10,005 nucleotides of DNA from JASFUX01 sp050050115 (GTDB lineage: Bacteria; Pseudomonadota; Alphaproteobacteria; Caulobacterales; Maricaulaceae). The stretch is from NCBI GenBank assembly GCA_050050115.1, contig JASFUX010000121.1:1-10005 (forward strand), given 5' to 3'. The position numbers and the translations under genes are program-made. A model generated the notes under the pieces. The model searched no databases. It was not told where the DNA came from and was given only the letters and a program-made list of their open reading frames with translations. Positions 1-5,698 of the stretch are shown here, one piece after another (position 1 is the stretch's first letter; every line of letters begins with the position of its first letter).

Positions 1-123
1 GACTACAAATCGGTGCGGACGCTGTTTGACGGTTCTCGAGCGAACGGAACGATCGATGAGATCCGCCACGGTTTCTCCGGCAACGGACAGGTCATCTCGC
101 TGCGCGTGGCAGGGGCGTTCTAG
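1..123 (+). CDS. C-terminal end of an unidentified protein (5' truncated by window edge)
   Basis: Frame 1 is open from the first base to a TAG at 121-123 and gives 40 residues ending in SLRVAGAF. Third codon positions are mostly G or C, as in the neighbouring genes, which supports real coding. I do not recognise the family. The last ten residues alternate hydrophobic (I, L, V) with polar or small residues and end in Phe, which resembles the final strand and terminal aromatic of an outer-membrane beta-barrel, but 40 residues are too few to claim this. The gene converges on rtcB with 50 bp between stop codons. A short hairpin (128-141, 5-bp stem) lies just after the stop but has no T-run, so I do not call a terminator. 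Confidence 0.6.
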   Translation, partial: DYKSVRTLFDGSRANGTIDEIRHGFSGNGQVISLRVAGAF

Positions 124-173
124 GAGGCGGGATTGGTCCCGAAGCACGCTTTCGCGCGCCCCGGGGCCATCCT

Positions 174-1379
174 TCACCCTTTTACACACACCACCTGCTT
201 CAAGGTGTGCACCACCTCGACGAGGTCGGACTGGGCCGCCATCACGGCGTCGATGTCCTTGTAGGCGCCGGGCGTTTCATCGATCACGCCCTTGTCCTTC
301 CGGCACTCGACGCCCTCGGTCGCGGCCTTGTGGTCGGCAAGGGTGAAGCTCGCCTTCGCCGCCGTCCGCGACATCTTCCGGCCCGCGCCGTGGCTGCACG
401 AGCAGAACGACTCTGCCGAGCCCTTCCCGCGGACGATGAACGACTTTGCGCCCATCGAGCCCGGGATGATGCCCAGCTCGTCTTCGCCGGCGCGCACCGC
501 GCCCTTGCGGGTCACCCACACGTCGGCGTCGAAGTGCCGCTCACGGACCACGTAGTTGTGGTGGCAATTGACCGCCGCCTTATCGAGCTTGAAGCGCGGC
601 AGATGCTCGCGCAGAGCTTTCAAGGTGCGGTCCATCATCACCTCGCGGTTTTCCCGGGCGTAGTCCTGCGCCCATCCGACCGCGTTCACGTAGTCGTCGA
701 ACAGCTCCTCGCCCTCGAGGAAGAAGGCGAGATCGCGATCCGGCACGTGGAAGTCGAGCACGCGCTTGGCCAACTCTTCACGAGCACGCTCGATGAAGTA
801 CTGACCGATGCGGTTGCCCGATCCGCGGCTGCCAGAGTGCAGCATCACCCACACCCGGTCCTCTTCATCCAGACAAAGCTCGATGAAGTGGTTGCCGCCG
901 CCCAAGGTCGCCAGCTGGTTTTGCTGCGACTTGGCCGACGCCTTCGGGTGCTTGTCGATGATCGCCCGGTAGCGATCGTCGAGACCGGAGTCGCGGTAGG
1001 CGCTCGAGACCGAGTTCGGCGTCTCGCGGTGGTTGCCGCGATTGCCGTTGCCGACGGGCACCGCGCGTTCGATCGCGTCGCGGATCTTACCGAGCGAGTC
1101 CGGCAGGTCGTTCGCCGTCAGCGAGGTGCGCGCCGCCATCATGCCGCACCCGATGTCCACGCCGACCGCCGCCGGAATGATCGCGCCCTTGGTCGGGATC
1201 ACCGAACCGACGGTCGCGCCCCGTCCAAGGTGCACGTCGGGCATCGCCGCGACGTGTCCGTGTACGAACGGCAGCCCCGCGATGTTGCGCAGCTGCTCGA
1301 CGGCGGAGTCTTCCACCGGCACGCCCTTCACCCAGGCCTTGATCACGCCGGAGTGGGTTTCGATCGCTTCGTAAGTCAT
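174..1379 (-). CDS. rtcB: RNA-splicing ligase RtcB (GTP/Mn2+-dependent 3'-phosphate RNA ligase)
   Basis: RtcB joins RNA 2',3'-cyclic-phosphate or 3'-phosphate ends to 5'-OH ends in the cytoplasm, using GTP and Mn2+, and acts in RNA repair. The 401-residue protein matches the E. coli type almost end to end: MPDVHLG, GSVIPTKGAIIPAAVGVDIGCGM, LGGGNHF, MLHSGSRG, NCHHNYV, GIIPGSMGAKSF, SCSHGAGR and a C-terminal VVCVKG. Metal ligands D75, C78, H164, H181 and H274 are present, as is the guanylylated histidine (H330 in SHGAGR, equivalent to E. coli H337). I chose ATG at 1379 because its N-terminus (MTYEAIET) aligns with E. coli RtcB (MNYELLTT) and puts the metal Cys at 78 as in E. coli; a GTG at 1388 would add three residues. 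No rtcA, rtcR or archease gene is nearby. It lies 71 bp downstream of the tail of a small SEC-C ORF on the same strand and may share its promoter. Confidence 0.97.
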   Translation of the reverse strand: MTYEAIETHSGVIKAWVKGVPVEDSAVEQLRNIAGLPFVHGHVAAMPDVHLGRGATVGSVIPTKGAIIPAAVGVDIGCGMMAARTSLTANDLPDSLGKIRDAIERAVPVGNGNRGNHRETPNSVSSAYRDSGLDDRYRAIIDKHPKASAKSQQNQLATLGGGNHFIELCLDEEDRVWVMLHSGSRGSGNRIGQYFIERAREELAKRVLDFHVPDRDLAFFLEGEELFDDYVNAVGWAQDYARENREVMMDRTLKALREHLPRFKLDKAAVNCHHNYVVRERHFDADVWVTRKGAVRAGEDELGIIPGSMGAKSFIVRGKGSAESFCSCSHGAGRKMSRTAAKASFTLADHKAATEGVECRKDKGVIDETPGAYKDIDAVMAAQSDLVEVVHTLKQVVCVKG

Positions 1380-1396
1380 TGTTCTCACTCACGTTT

Positions 1397-1412
1397 GCGG
1401 ACGCACGTCCGC
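1397..1412 (-). promoter_or_regulatory. Hairpin immediately upstream of rtcB
   Basis: GCGGACG and CGTCCGC form a perfect 7-bp inverted repeat around a 2-nt centre (or 6 bp with a 4-nt loop), 17 bp before the rtcB ATG. There is no following T-run on the - strand, so a leader structure or protein-binding site is more likely than a terminator. The function is unknown. Confidence 0.35.
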
Positions 1413-1414
1413 CT

Positions 1415-1440
1415 GCTGAGACGTCGAGCGACGTCACAGC
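1415..1440 (-). promoter_or_regulatory. Long inverted repeat in the rtcB leader
   Basis: Arms GCTGAGACGTC and GACGTCACAGC flank a GAGC loop. Ten of eleven positions pair, with one A/A mismatch, and the core GACGTC is itself palindromic. It lies between the tail of the SEC-C ORF (ending 1451) and the hairpin at 1397-1412. No T-tract follows in the - direction. It could be an RNA structure between two cotranscribed genes, a weak Rho-assisted terminator, or a dimeric operator; the sequence does not decide. Confidence 0.4.
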
Positions 1441-1450
1441 CTATCACTCT

Positions 1451-1510
1451 CTAAAAGTAGTCGTCGCGGTTCGAGCCGTCGTAGCGGCCGCTCTTAAGGC
1501 GGCGCCGCTT
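1451..1510 (-). pseudogene. Out-of-frame C-terminal tail of the SEC-C protein
   Basis: The +1 frame relative to the SEC-C ORF, starting at AAG (1510-1508), encodes KRRRLKSGRYDGSNRDDYF and stops at TAG (1451-1453). It aligns with where the F-K-x-x-x end of a SEC-C motif should lie and has a plausible acidic/aromatic tail. This is why I read it as the original C-terminus displaced by one extra base near 1511-1514. Confidence 0.45.
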
Positions 1511-1649
1511 GAAAGCTCTTCATCGAGCCGCACGGACAGGGATCGTTGCGGCCGAGCTTTTCAAGAAGTTCGACCTCACCGCCCTTGATCGTGCGGAGCC
1601 CGCGCTTAGCGCGTGTTTCTGAGGGAAAGCCGCGTCTGCGCTTGGACAT
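1494..1649 (-). CDS. Small SEC-C motif protein, apparently frameshifted near its C-terminus
   Basis: ATG at 1649 begins MSKRRRGFPSETRAKRG, a basic N-terminus followed by an acidic helix (GGEVELLEKL) and GRNDPCPCGS, the signature first half of the SEC-C zinc-binding motif known from the SecA C-terminus and many small proteins. As written, the frame ends after SFQAAPP at 51 codons, without the expected F-K-x-C-C. Skipping one base after TTT (1514-1512) restores FKRRRLKSGRYDGSNRDDYF and a TAG at 1451-1453, giving about 65 residues. The expected CC pair would be RR, so zinc binding is doubtful even in the restored form. An upstream ATG at 1688 extends the frame by 13 residues but has no clear Shine-Dalgarno; the 1649 start has only a weak GCGAGACG. 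It could be a true small gene with an indel, a sequencing error, or a case of recoding. Function is unknown; it lies upstream of rtcB on the same strand. Confidence 0.55.
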   Translation of the reverse strand: MSKRRRGFPSETRAKRGLRTIKGGEVELLEKLGRNDPCPCGSMKSFQAAPP

Positions 1650-1710
1650 CGTCTCGCATGAAGGCGACTCGAAAGGAGACGCGTTCATCTGCGTTGCGAT
1701 ACTTCGGCAT
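1606..1710 (-). CDS. Possible 34-residue leader ORF with strong ribosome binding site
   Basis: ATG at 1710 is preceded by AAAGGAGATCGGC, which puts AAGGAG 6 nt before the start and is the best Shine-Dalgarno I saw in the window. The ORF reads MPKYRNADERVSFRVAF, continues for 34 codons and stops at TAA (1606-1608), 44 bp inside the SEC-C ORF and in a different frame. It is the first start codon after the predicted promoter at 1749-1777. Three readings are possible: a leader peptide coupled to SEC-C translation, the true N-terminus of the SEC-C gene displaced by a second one-base shift, or a chance ORF. I do not recognise the peptide. Confidence 0.35.
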   Translation of the reverse strand: MPKYRNADERVSFRVAFMRDDVQAQTRLSLRNTR

Positions 1711-1715
1711 GCCGA

Positions 1716-1723
1716 TCTCCTTT
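1716..1723 (-). promoter_or_regulatory. Strong Shine-Dalgarno (AAAGGAGA)
   Basis: On the - strand AAAGGAGA precedes the ATG at 1710 with a spacer of 5-6 nt. Neither the SEC-C ATG at 1649 nor the one at 1688 has a comparable site, so this element is the main reason to take the short leader ORF seriously. Confidence 0.5.
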
Positions 1724-1731
1724 CATGTCCG

Positions 1732-1768
1732 GCGTTTGCGGAGGCGGGCTTATGACGCGCGTTTGCGG
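1732..1768. repeat. Two direct copies of GCGTTTGCGG around the promoter
   Basis: Perfect 10-bp copies are at 1732-1741 and 1759-1768, 27 bp apart start to start. One is inside the -35/-10 spacer, the other at the predicted transcription start. A 9-bp match (CGTTTGCGG) recurs at 1392-1400, just before rtcB. The placement suits a repressor site, but chance in GC-rich DNA is possible. Confidence 0.35.
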
Positions 1769-1777
1769 CGAGGTCAA
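1749..1777 (-). promoter_or_regulatory. Sigma70-like promoter for the small ORFs and possibly rtcB
   Basis: On the - strand, TTGACC (1777-1772) is followed after exactly 17 bp by CATAAG (1754-1749). Five of six bases match the -35 consensus and four of six match the -10, and the spacing is ideal. The predicted start of transcription, around 1742, leaves a leader of about 30 nt before the AAGGAG/ATG at 1710. A 10-mer, GCGTTTGCGG on the + strand, lies in the spacer (1759-1768) and again around the predicted start site (1732-1741). Confidence 0.5.
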
Positions 1778-1786
1778 GGCGGAAGT

Positions 1787-3070
1787 TTACGCACGCTCGC
1801 GAACTTCGTCGCCAATCGCGGCGATCAGCTTATCCAAATCATCTGTAGAGATCGTATATGCCGGCGTCAGGTAGATGACGTTCCCGAGCGGCCTGATGAA
1901 GACGCCGCGATCGATAAACCGCGCCCGCGCCGCTTCGAGGTCGCCGAGCTCTTCAAGCTCCACCGCGCCGACCGCGCCGCGCACGCGGATGTCGACGACG
2001 CCCGGCGCGTCGCGAAGCGCTTCGAGCCCGTCGCGCAAGCGCGTCTCAATCGCTCTGACCTGCGCGAGCCGATTCTCGGTCTCAAAGAGATCCAGCGAAG
2101 CCAGCGCGATCGCGCAGCCGAGCGCATGGCCGGTGTAGGTCGGCCCATGCATCAAGCAATGTTCCGGACTGTCGTCCCAGAACGCAGCGAACACGTCGCG
2201 CGTGGCGATGGTCGCAGCGAGCGGCGCAACGCCGCCCGTGAGCGCCTTCGACAGCGTCATGATGTCGGGCGTCATCCCCGCCGCCTCGGCGGCGAACATA
2301 GAGCCAGTGCGGCCGATCCCGGTGAAGATCTCGTCGTAGATCAACAGCGCGCCGTGGGTGTCGCAAATCTCGCGCAGAGTTTGGAGCGCGCTCGGATCAT
2401 GCATGCGCATGCCGCCAGCGCCCTGGATCAGCGGCTCGATCATGATCGCGGCGACGTCGCCCGCTTCGTCGACGAGCCGGTCGAGTTCGGCGGCGCGTTC
2501 CGGCGTGTCGGGCAGGCGGGCAATGTATTGTTGCGGCTGACCGCCAGCGAAGAGCGCGTGCATGCCTTCCTCCGGATCGCATACGGACATGGTCGCCAGG
2601 GTGTCGCCGTGATAGCCGCCGTAGAAAGCGACAAACTTGGTCCGTTCGGGATGACCCGTCTGCGCCTGGTGCTGAAGCGCGATCTTCATCGCCACTTCGA
2701 CCGACACCGATCCGGACTCGGAGAAAAACACATGGTTGAGCCCACCCGGCGTGACGGCGGCGAGCTTCTCGGCCAACCGATACGCCGGCTCGTTCGCTAG
2801 CCCGCCCAGCATCACGTGCGGCATGACGTCGAGTTGGCGGCGCGCGGCGTCGAGGAGGGCGGGGTGGTTGTAGCCGTGCACCGCCGTCCACCAGCTGCCG
2901 ATCCCGTCGACTAGCTCGCGGCCGTCCGCGAGGAGGATGCGTGAGCCGCGCGTTGCAGCGACCGGCAGCGGCGTCGGCGCGGTTTTCATTTGAGTGTAGG
3001 GCAGCCAGATGTGATCGAGACCTGACATCAGCCAGTCGGGGGAGGGCGAGGAAGATTTCTGGGACGGCAT
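1787..3070 (-). CDS. bioA: Adenosylmethionine-8-amino-7-oxononanoate aminotransferase (BioA)
   Basis: BioA is a PLP-dependent class III aminotransferase that converts KAPA to DAPA with S-adenosylmethionine as amino donor, the antepenultimate step of biotin synthesis. The 427-residue protein is close to E. coli BioA (429). Visible signatures are HIWLPYTQM (residues 20-28), GSWWTAVHGYNHP with W60/W61 of the substrate pocket, SGSVSVEVAMK (119-129), the PLP-stacking tyrosine in YHGDT (Y153), IYDEIFTGIGRTG with D246, LSKALTGG with the Schiff-base K275, HGPTYTGHALGCA, and FIRPLGNVIYLTP with R393 for KAPA binding. The ATG at 3070 was chosen because GGAG lies 5 nt upstream and the N-terminus fits the family; extending to 3160 would add an unrelated leader overlapping bioF. 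It is transcribed divergently from bioF-bioD, which supply its substrate and use its product. Confidence 0.97.
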   Translation of the reverse strand: MPSQKSSSPSPDWLMSGLDHIWLPYTQMKTAPTPLPVAATRGSRILLADGRELVDGIGSWWTAVHGYNHPALLDAARRQLDVMPHVMLGGLANEPAYRLAEKLAAVTPGGLNHVFFSESGSVSVEVAMKIALQHQAQTGHPERTKFVAFYGGYHGDTLATMSVCDPEEGMHALFAGGQPQQYIARLPDTPERAAELDRLVDEAGDVAAIMIEPLIQGAGGMRMHDPSALQTLREICDTHGALLIYDEIFTGIGRTGSMFAAEAAGMTPDIMTLSKALTGGVAPLAATIATRDVFAAFWDDSPEHCLMHGPTYTGHALGCAIALASLDLFETENRLAQVRAIETRLRDGLEALRDAPGVVDIRVRGAVGAVELEELGDLEAARARFIDRGVFIRPLGNVIYLTPAYTISTDDLDKLIAAIGDEVRERA

Positions 3071-3093
3071 CGCTGCTCCGATCATCGCTGCGC

Positions 3094-3121
3094 CGATTGC
3101 CCGGGGGAACGATTGCCCGGG
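3094..3121. repeat. Perfect 12-bp direct repeat in the bioA-bioF divergent promoter region
   Basis: CGATTGCCCGGG occurs at 3094-3105 and again at 3110-3121, 16 bp apart start to start, in the middle of the 80-bp gap between bioA and bioF. Each copy contains the palindrome CCCGGG. The location suits an operator shared by both transcripts. It does not resemble the BioR box (TTATCTATAA type) described for several alphaproteobacteria. A local tandem duplication without function is the alternative. Confidence 0.5.
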
Positions 3122-3150
3122 CGCGGCGATGTCTTTAACAAGCCGGCGGC

Positions 3151-4278
3151 ATGGACTCACTGAACGATTTCGCCCGCGCCAAGCTTGCGCGGCTTGCAGA
3201 TGCGAACCGACGCCGCGCGCTCGCGCCGACTGCGCGGGGGGAGGCCGGCGCGGTTACGCGTGACGGGCGGGCGCTGATCTCCTTCTGCTCGAACGACTAT
3301 CTCGGCTTGGCGCGCGATCCGCGCGTGATCGCCGCCGCGCGCGAGGCGCTCGATCGCCACGGCGCCGGTGCGGCCGCCTCGCGGCTGGTCGACGGCGATT
3401 GCCCGGAGATCGGCCGGCTCGAAGCGTTGCTAGCCGAAGCCAAGGGAACCGAGGCGGCGGTGGTTTTTTCCTCGGGCTATGCGGCGAGCATCGGCGTCAT
3501 CCCCGCGCTCGCGGGCCCGGATGACGTGATCGTGCTGGATGAGCTTTCCCACGCCTGCATGCACGCAGGGGCGAAGCTTTCAGGCGCGCAGATCTTCCGT
3601 TTCCGTCACAACGACCTTGATCACCTCGAAGAGCAGCTCGCGATGGCGGGCGATGCGCGGCGTAAGTTGGTGCTCGCCGAGACGGTCTATTCGATGGACG
3701 GCGATCTCGCGCTCGTGCGCGCGATGTTTGAGATCGCCGCGCGGCATGACGCCTGGCTGATCACCGACGACGCGCACGGCTTCGGCGTCGTTGCGATCGA
3801 CAACCCTGCACCTGTGCAGCTCGGCACTTTGTCCAAGGCGGCGGGCGCGCAGGGCGGCTATGCGTGCATATCGGCCGAGGTGGCGGCTCTTCTGGTCAAC
3901 ACGGCGCGCAGCTTCATTTATTCGACCGGCCTTGCGCCGGCGAGCGCCGCCGCCGCGCGCGCCGCGGTCGAGATCATGCACGCCGAGCAGGCGCGCTCGG
4001 GCAAGGCGCGCGGATATGCGCGGCGTTTCGCGTCCGCCCTGGGTCTGCCTGCGCCAGCCGCCGCGATCGTTCCGTTGATCGTCGGCGATGAGACAGCCGC
4101 GCTGGAGGCGTCAGCGCGGCTCGAAGCGGAAGGTTTTCTGGTCACCGCGATCCGTCCGCCGAGCGTGCCGGACGGGAGCGCGCGTCTCAGGTTCACCTTC
4201 TCCGCCGCGCACGAAGACGCGGACGTCGCTCGGCTGATCGCGGCGACCGCCGCGATCCTGAACCTCGAGCCGGCGTGA
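3151..4278 (+). CDS. bioF: 8-amino-7-oxononanoate synthase (BioF)
   Basis: BioF is a PLP enzyme of the alpha-oxoamine synthase family that condenses L-alanine with a pimeloyl thioester to give KAPA, the first ring-forming step of biotin synthesis. The 375 residues compare with 384 in E. coli. Motifs seen are FCSNDYLGL (45-53), GAGAAASRLVDGD (71-83), FSSGYAAS (106-113), the PLP-stacking histidine in LSHAC (H134), AETVYSMDGD (176-185), TDDAHGFGV with D207 and H209, LGTLSKA with Schiff-base K229, FIYSTGLAPA and a C-terminal IRPPSVPDGSARLRFTFSAAH. The ATG at 3151 has only a weak GC-rich Shine-Dalgarno. It lies about 10 nt after TTTAAC, a possible -10, so its leader could be very short. The stop overlaps the bioD start by 4 nt, which implies translational coupling. 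Confidence 0.97.
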   Translation: MDSLNDFARAKLARLADANRRRALAPTARGEAGAVTRDGRALISFCSNDYLGLARDPRVIAAAREALDRHGAGAAASRLVDGDCPEIGRLEALLAEAKGTEAAVVFSSGYAASIGVIPALAGPDDVIVLDELSHACMHAGAKLSGAQIFRFRHNDLDHLEEQLAMAGDARRKLVLAETVYSMDGDLALVRAMFEIAARHDAWLITDDAHGFGVVAIDNPAPVQLGTLSKAAGAQGGYACISAEVAALLVNTARSFIYSTGLAPASAAAARAAVEIMHAEQARSGKARGYARRFASALGLPAPAAAIVPLIVGDETAALEASARLEAEGFLVTAIRPPSVPDGSARLRFTFSAAHEDADVARLIAATAAILNLEPA

Positions 4279-4949
4279 GCGGGGCCTTCCTCGTCGCCGG
4301 AACCGGCACCGACGTGGGCAAGACCTACGTCGCCGCGCAGCTCATCGCGTCAGCGCGCGCTGTTGGCCGCGCGGTCGCTGTGACCAAGCCGGTGATGTCC
4401 GGCGTAGATGAAGCCGACTTGGCGGTGAGCGACGCGGGTGTGCTGCTCTCTGCGGCTGGCGTCGCGCCGACGTCCGAGGCCGTCGCCGAGGTCGCGCCCT
4501 GGCGCTTCGCCGCCGCGCTCGCGCCAACGGCGGCGGCGCGCGCCGAAGGCCGGTCGCTGGCCTATGAGCCGGTGCGGGATTTTTGCCGCGCGCGTCTGGC
4601 GCTCGACGCCGACATCCACCTCGTCGAGACAGCCGGCGGGATCATGTCGCCGATTGCGGATGGCGCGCTCTGCCTCGATCTCGCGGCTGATCTCGGCTTG
4701 CCGGTGCTGCTGGTCGCGGGCGCCTATCTCGGCGCGGTCAGCCATACACTGACGGCGATCGGCGCGATCCAAGCGCGCGGCCTCGCGGTCGCGGCTGTCG
4801 TCGTCAACGCGCACGCCGCTGACGCCATGAGCCCCGGCGATTTGATCACGGAGCTCCAACCGTTCGCGAGAGGCGTTCCGCTGTTCGAGTGGGGGCGGGA
4901 CTCAAGCGCCCCGCCCGCAGGTCTAGAACAAGCCTTGTCGCAGCTTTAG
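4275..4949 (+). CDS. bioD: ATP-dependent dethiobiotin synthetase (BioD)
   Basis: BioD closes the ureido ring of DAPA with CO2 and ATP to give dethiobiotin, the substrate of BioB. The 224-residue protein matches E. coli length (about 225). It opens with the modified P-loop GTGTDVGKT (residues 9-17; K16, T17), followed by KPVMSG with the conserved lysine K38, a metal-binding aspartate candidate in VSDAG (D53), and VETAGGIMSPI (117-127) with the catalytic glutamate E118. Next come LPVLLVAGAYLGAVSHTL and the nucleotide-binding VVVN. The start is GTG at 4275, sharing GTGA with the bioF stop. The stop (4947-4949) overlaps the stop of the convergent lipoprotein gene, so no intrinsic terminator can lie between them. 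Confidence 0.95.
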   Translation: MSGAFLVAGTGTDVGKTYVAAQLIASARAVGRAVAVTKPVMSGVDEADLAVSDAGVLLSAAGVAPTSEAVAEVAPWRFAAALAPTAAARAEGRSLAYEPVRDFCRARLALDADIHLVETAGGIMSPIADGALCLDLAADLGLPVLLVAGAYLGAVSHTLTAIGAIQARGLAVAAVVVNAHAADAMSPGDLITELQPFARGVPLFEWGRDSSAPPAGLEQALSQL

Positions 4950-5644
4950 TCCGCCGCGAAGCAGTAGAAGCGGCCGTCTCCGCCGGTCGAGCGCAGCGTG
5001 TCGAGCGCGCAGCCGCGCGAGTTGTGCGCCGAGTTCCAGGACGTCGGATCGTCGCCGCCGCCTTGCCGATCATGGTGCCCGACCCGCGTGACCACGCCGG
5101 TGGAGTCCTGGCCGTCCGTCCAGTTCCGGCAGGTCGCGCTCAGCACGTCCTTCTGGATGTAGAGCGTGCCGTCCGAGAAGCTGCCGGTGATGACGTCGTG
5201 CCGGTTGGGCGTGTCGCCGCGGCCGTTGAGCTGCTCGCCATGCTGGGTGAGCACGGTTTCTTTGTTGAGGTTGTTCGCACTCGGATTGTGGAGCTGAGCG
5301 AGGTTGGACGCGACCATAACGCCGTCGGCGTTGTACCAGGGGCCCGTGCCGATGCGGTTGCGCGCATGGATGGCCGGCGCGGTCAGCGTCGCCTCGGTGC
5401 TGAGATAGGCGCGCCAGTCGCGGTCGCCTGCGCCGACTTCGGCGGCCATCGAGCGGCACATGGCGTCCGCCCCGGCGAGACCGCCGAGGTTGCCGCCGTT
5501 AGGCGGGGGCGACCCGGTGACGAAGAAGCTCATCGTCGGCCCGGTCTCGACGGGCATGTCGGGCATCTCTTCTTCCGCCGTGGTCGTGCAAGACGCGGCG
5601 GCGAACGCCGCGACGAGCGCTGTGCAGGCAAGCAATCGTTTCAT
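4946..5644 (-). CDS. Lipoprotein with DUF1554/lectin-like domain
   Basis: The 232-residue protein begins MKRLLACTALVAAFAAASC, a type II signal peptide with lipobox AASC and lipidated Cys19. The +2 residue is Thr, so outer-membrane sorting would be the default. A short acidic linker (residues 20-37) leads into a domain starting FFVTGSPPPNGGNLGGLAGAD (40-60) and continuing with AMCRSMA, WRAYLST and ARNRIGTGPWYNADG. This is the pattern of DUF1554 proteins, often annotated as lectins and including the Leptospira endostatin-like Len proteins; they have a C-type-lectin-like fold. Four cysteines remain after lipidation (C63, C172, C212, C228), enough for two disulfides. The C-terminus keeps WNSAHNSRGC and RFYCFA, typical of the domain. 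ATG 5644 has GGGAGA about 8 nt upstream; an extension to 5758 would bury the signal peptide. Ligand and role are unknown. It is transcribed away from the glutamate-synthase-like gene. Confidence 0.85.
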   Translation of the reverse strand: MKRLLACTALVAAFAAASCTTTAEEEMPDMPVETGPTMSFFVTGSPPPNGGNLGGLAGADAMCRSMAAEVGAGDRDWRAYLSTEATLTAPAIHARNRIGTGPWYNADGVMVASNLAQLHNPSANNLNKETVLTQHGEQLNGRGDTPNRHDVITGSFSDGTLYIQKDVLSATCRNWTDGQDSTGVVTRVGHHDRQGGGDDPTSWNSAHNSRGCALDTLRSTGGDGRFYCFAAD

Positions 5645-5682
5645 GTGGCTGTCTCCCGTCCCCCCAAAAGCCAGAAATAACA

Positions 5683-5698
5683 GCCCGCGGACGCGGGC
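5683..5698. repeat. Perfect 7-bp inverted repeat between lipoprotein and glutamate-synthase-like genes
   Basis: GCCCGCG and CGCGGGC flank a GA centre, 39-54 bp upstream of the lipoprotein ATG. It lies in a 163-bp divergent intergenic region that must hold promoters for both flanking genes. I could not find a convincing -35/-10 pair for either. It could be a leader hairpin or an operator; GC-rich chance pairing is possible. Confidence 0.25.

Noticed and set aside
128..167. Terminator between the first gene and rtcB (hairpin 128-141 and palindrome GCCCCGGGGC at 158-167)
   Set aside because: The stems are short, and neither is followed by a T-run on either strand. Termination may occur there, but the sequence does not show it.
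207..1454. Long + strand ORF opposite rtcB (415 codons)
   Set aside because: It mirrors rtcB, whose family match is nearly full length. Its Arg/His/Val-rich translation is typical of an antisense frame in high-GC DNA.
3071..3160. N-terminal extension of BioA to 3160
   Set aside because: The extension would overlap the start of bioF and cover the 12-bp repeats. The ATG at 3070 has GGAG at good spacing and gives the family length.
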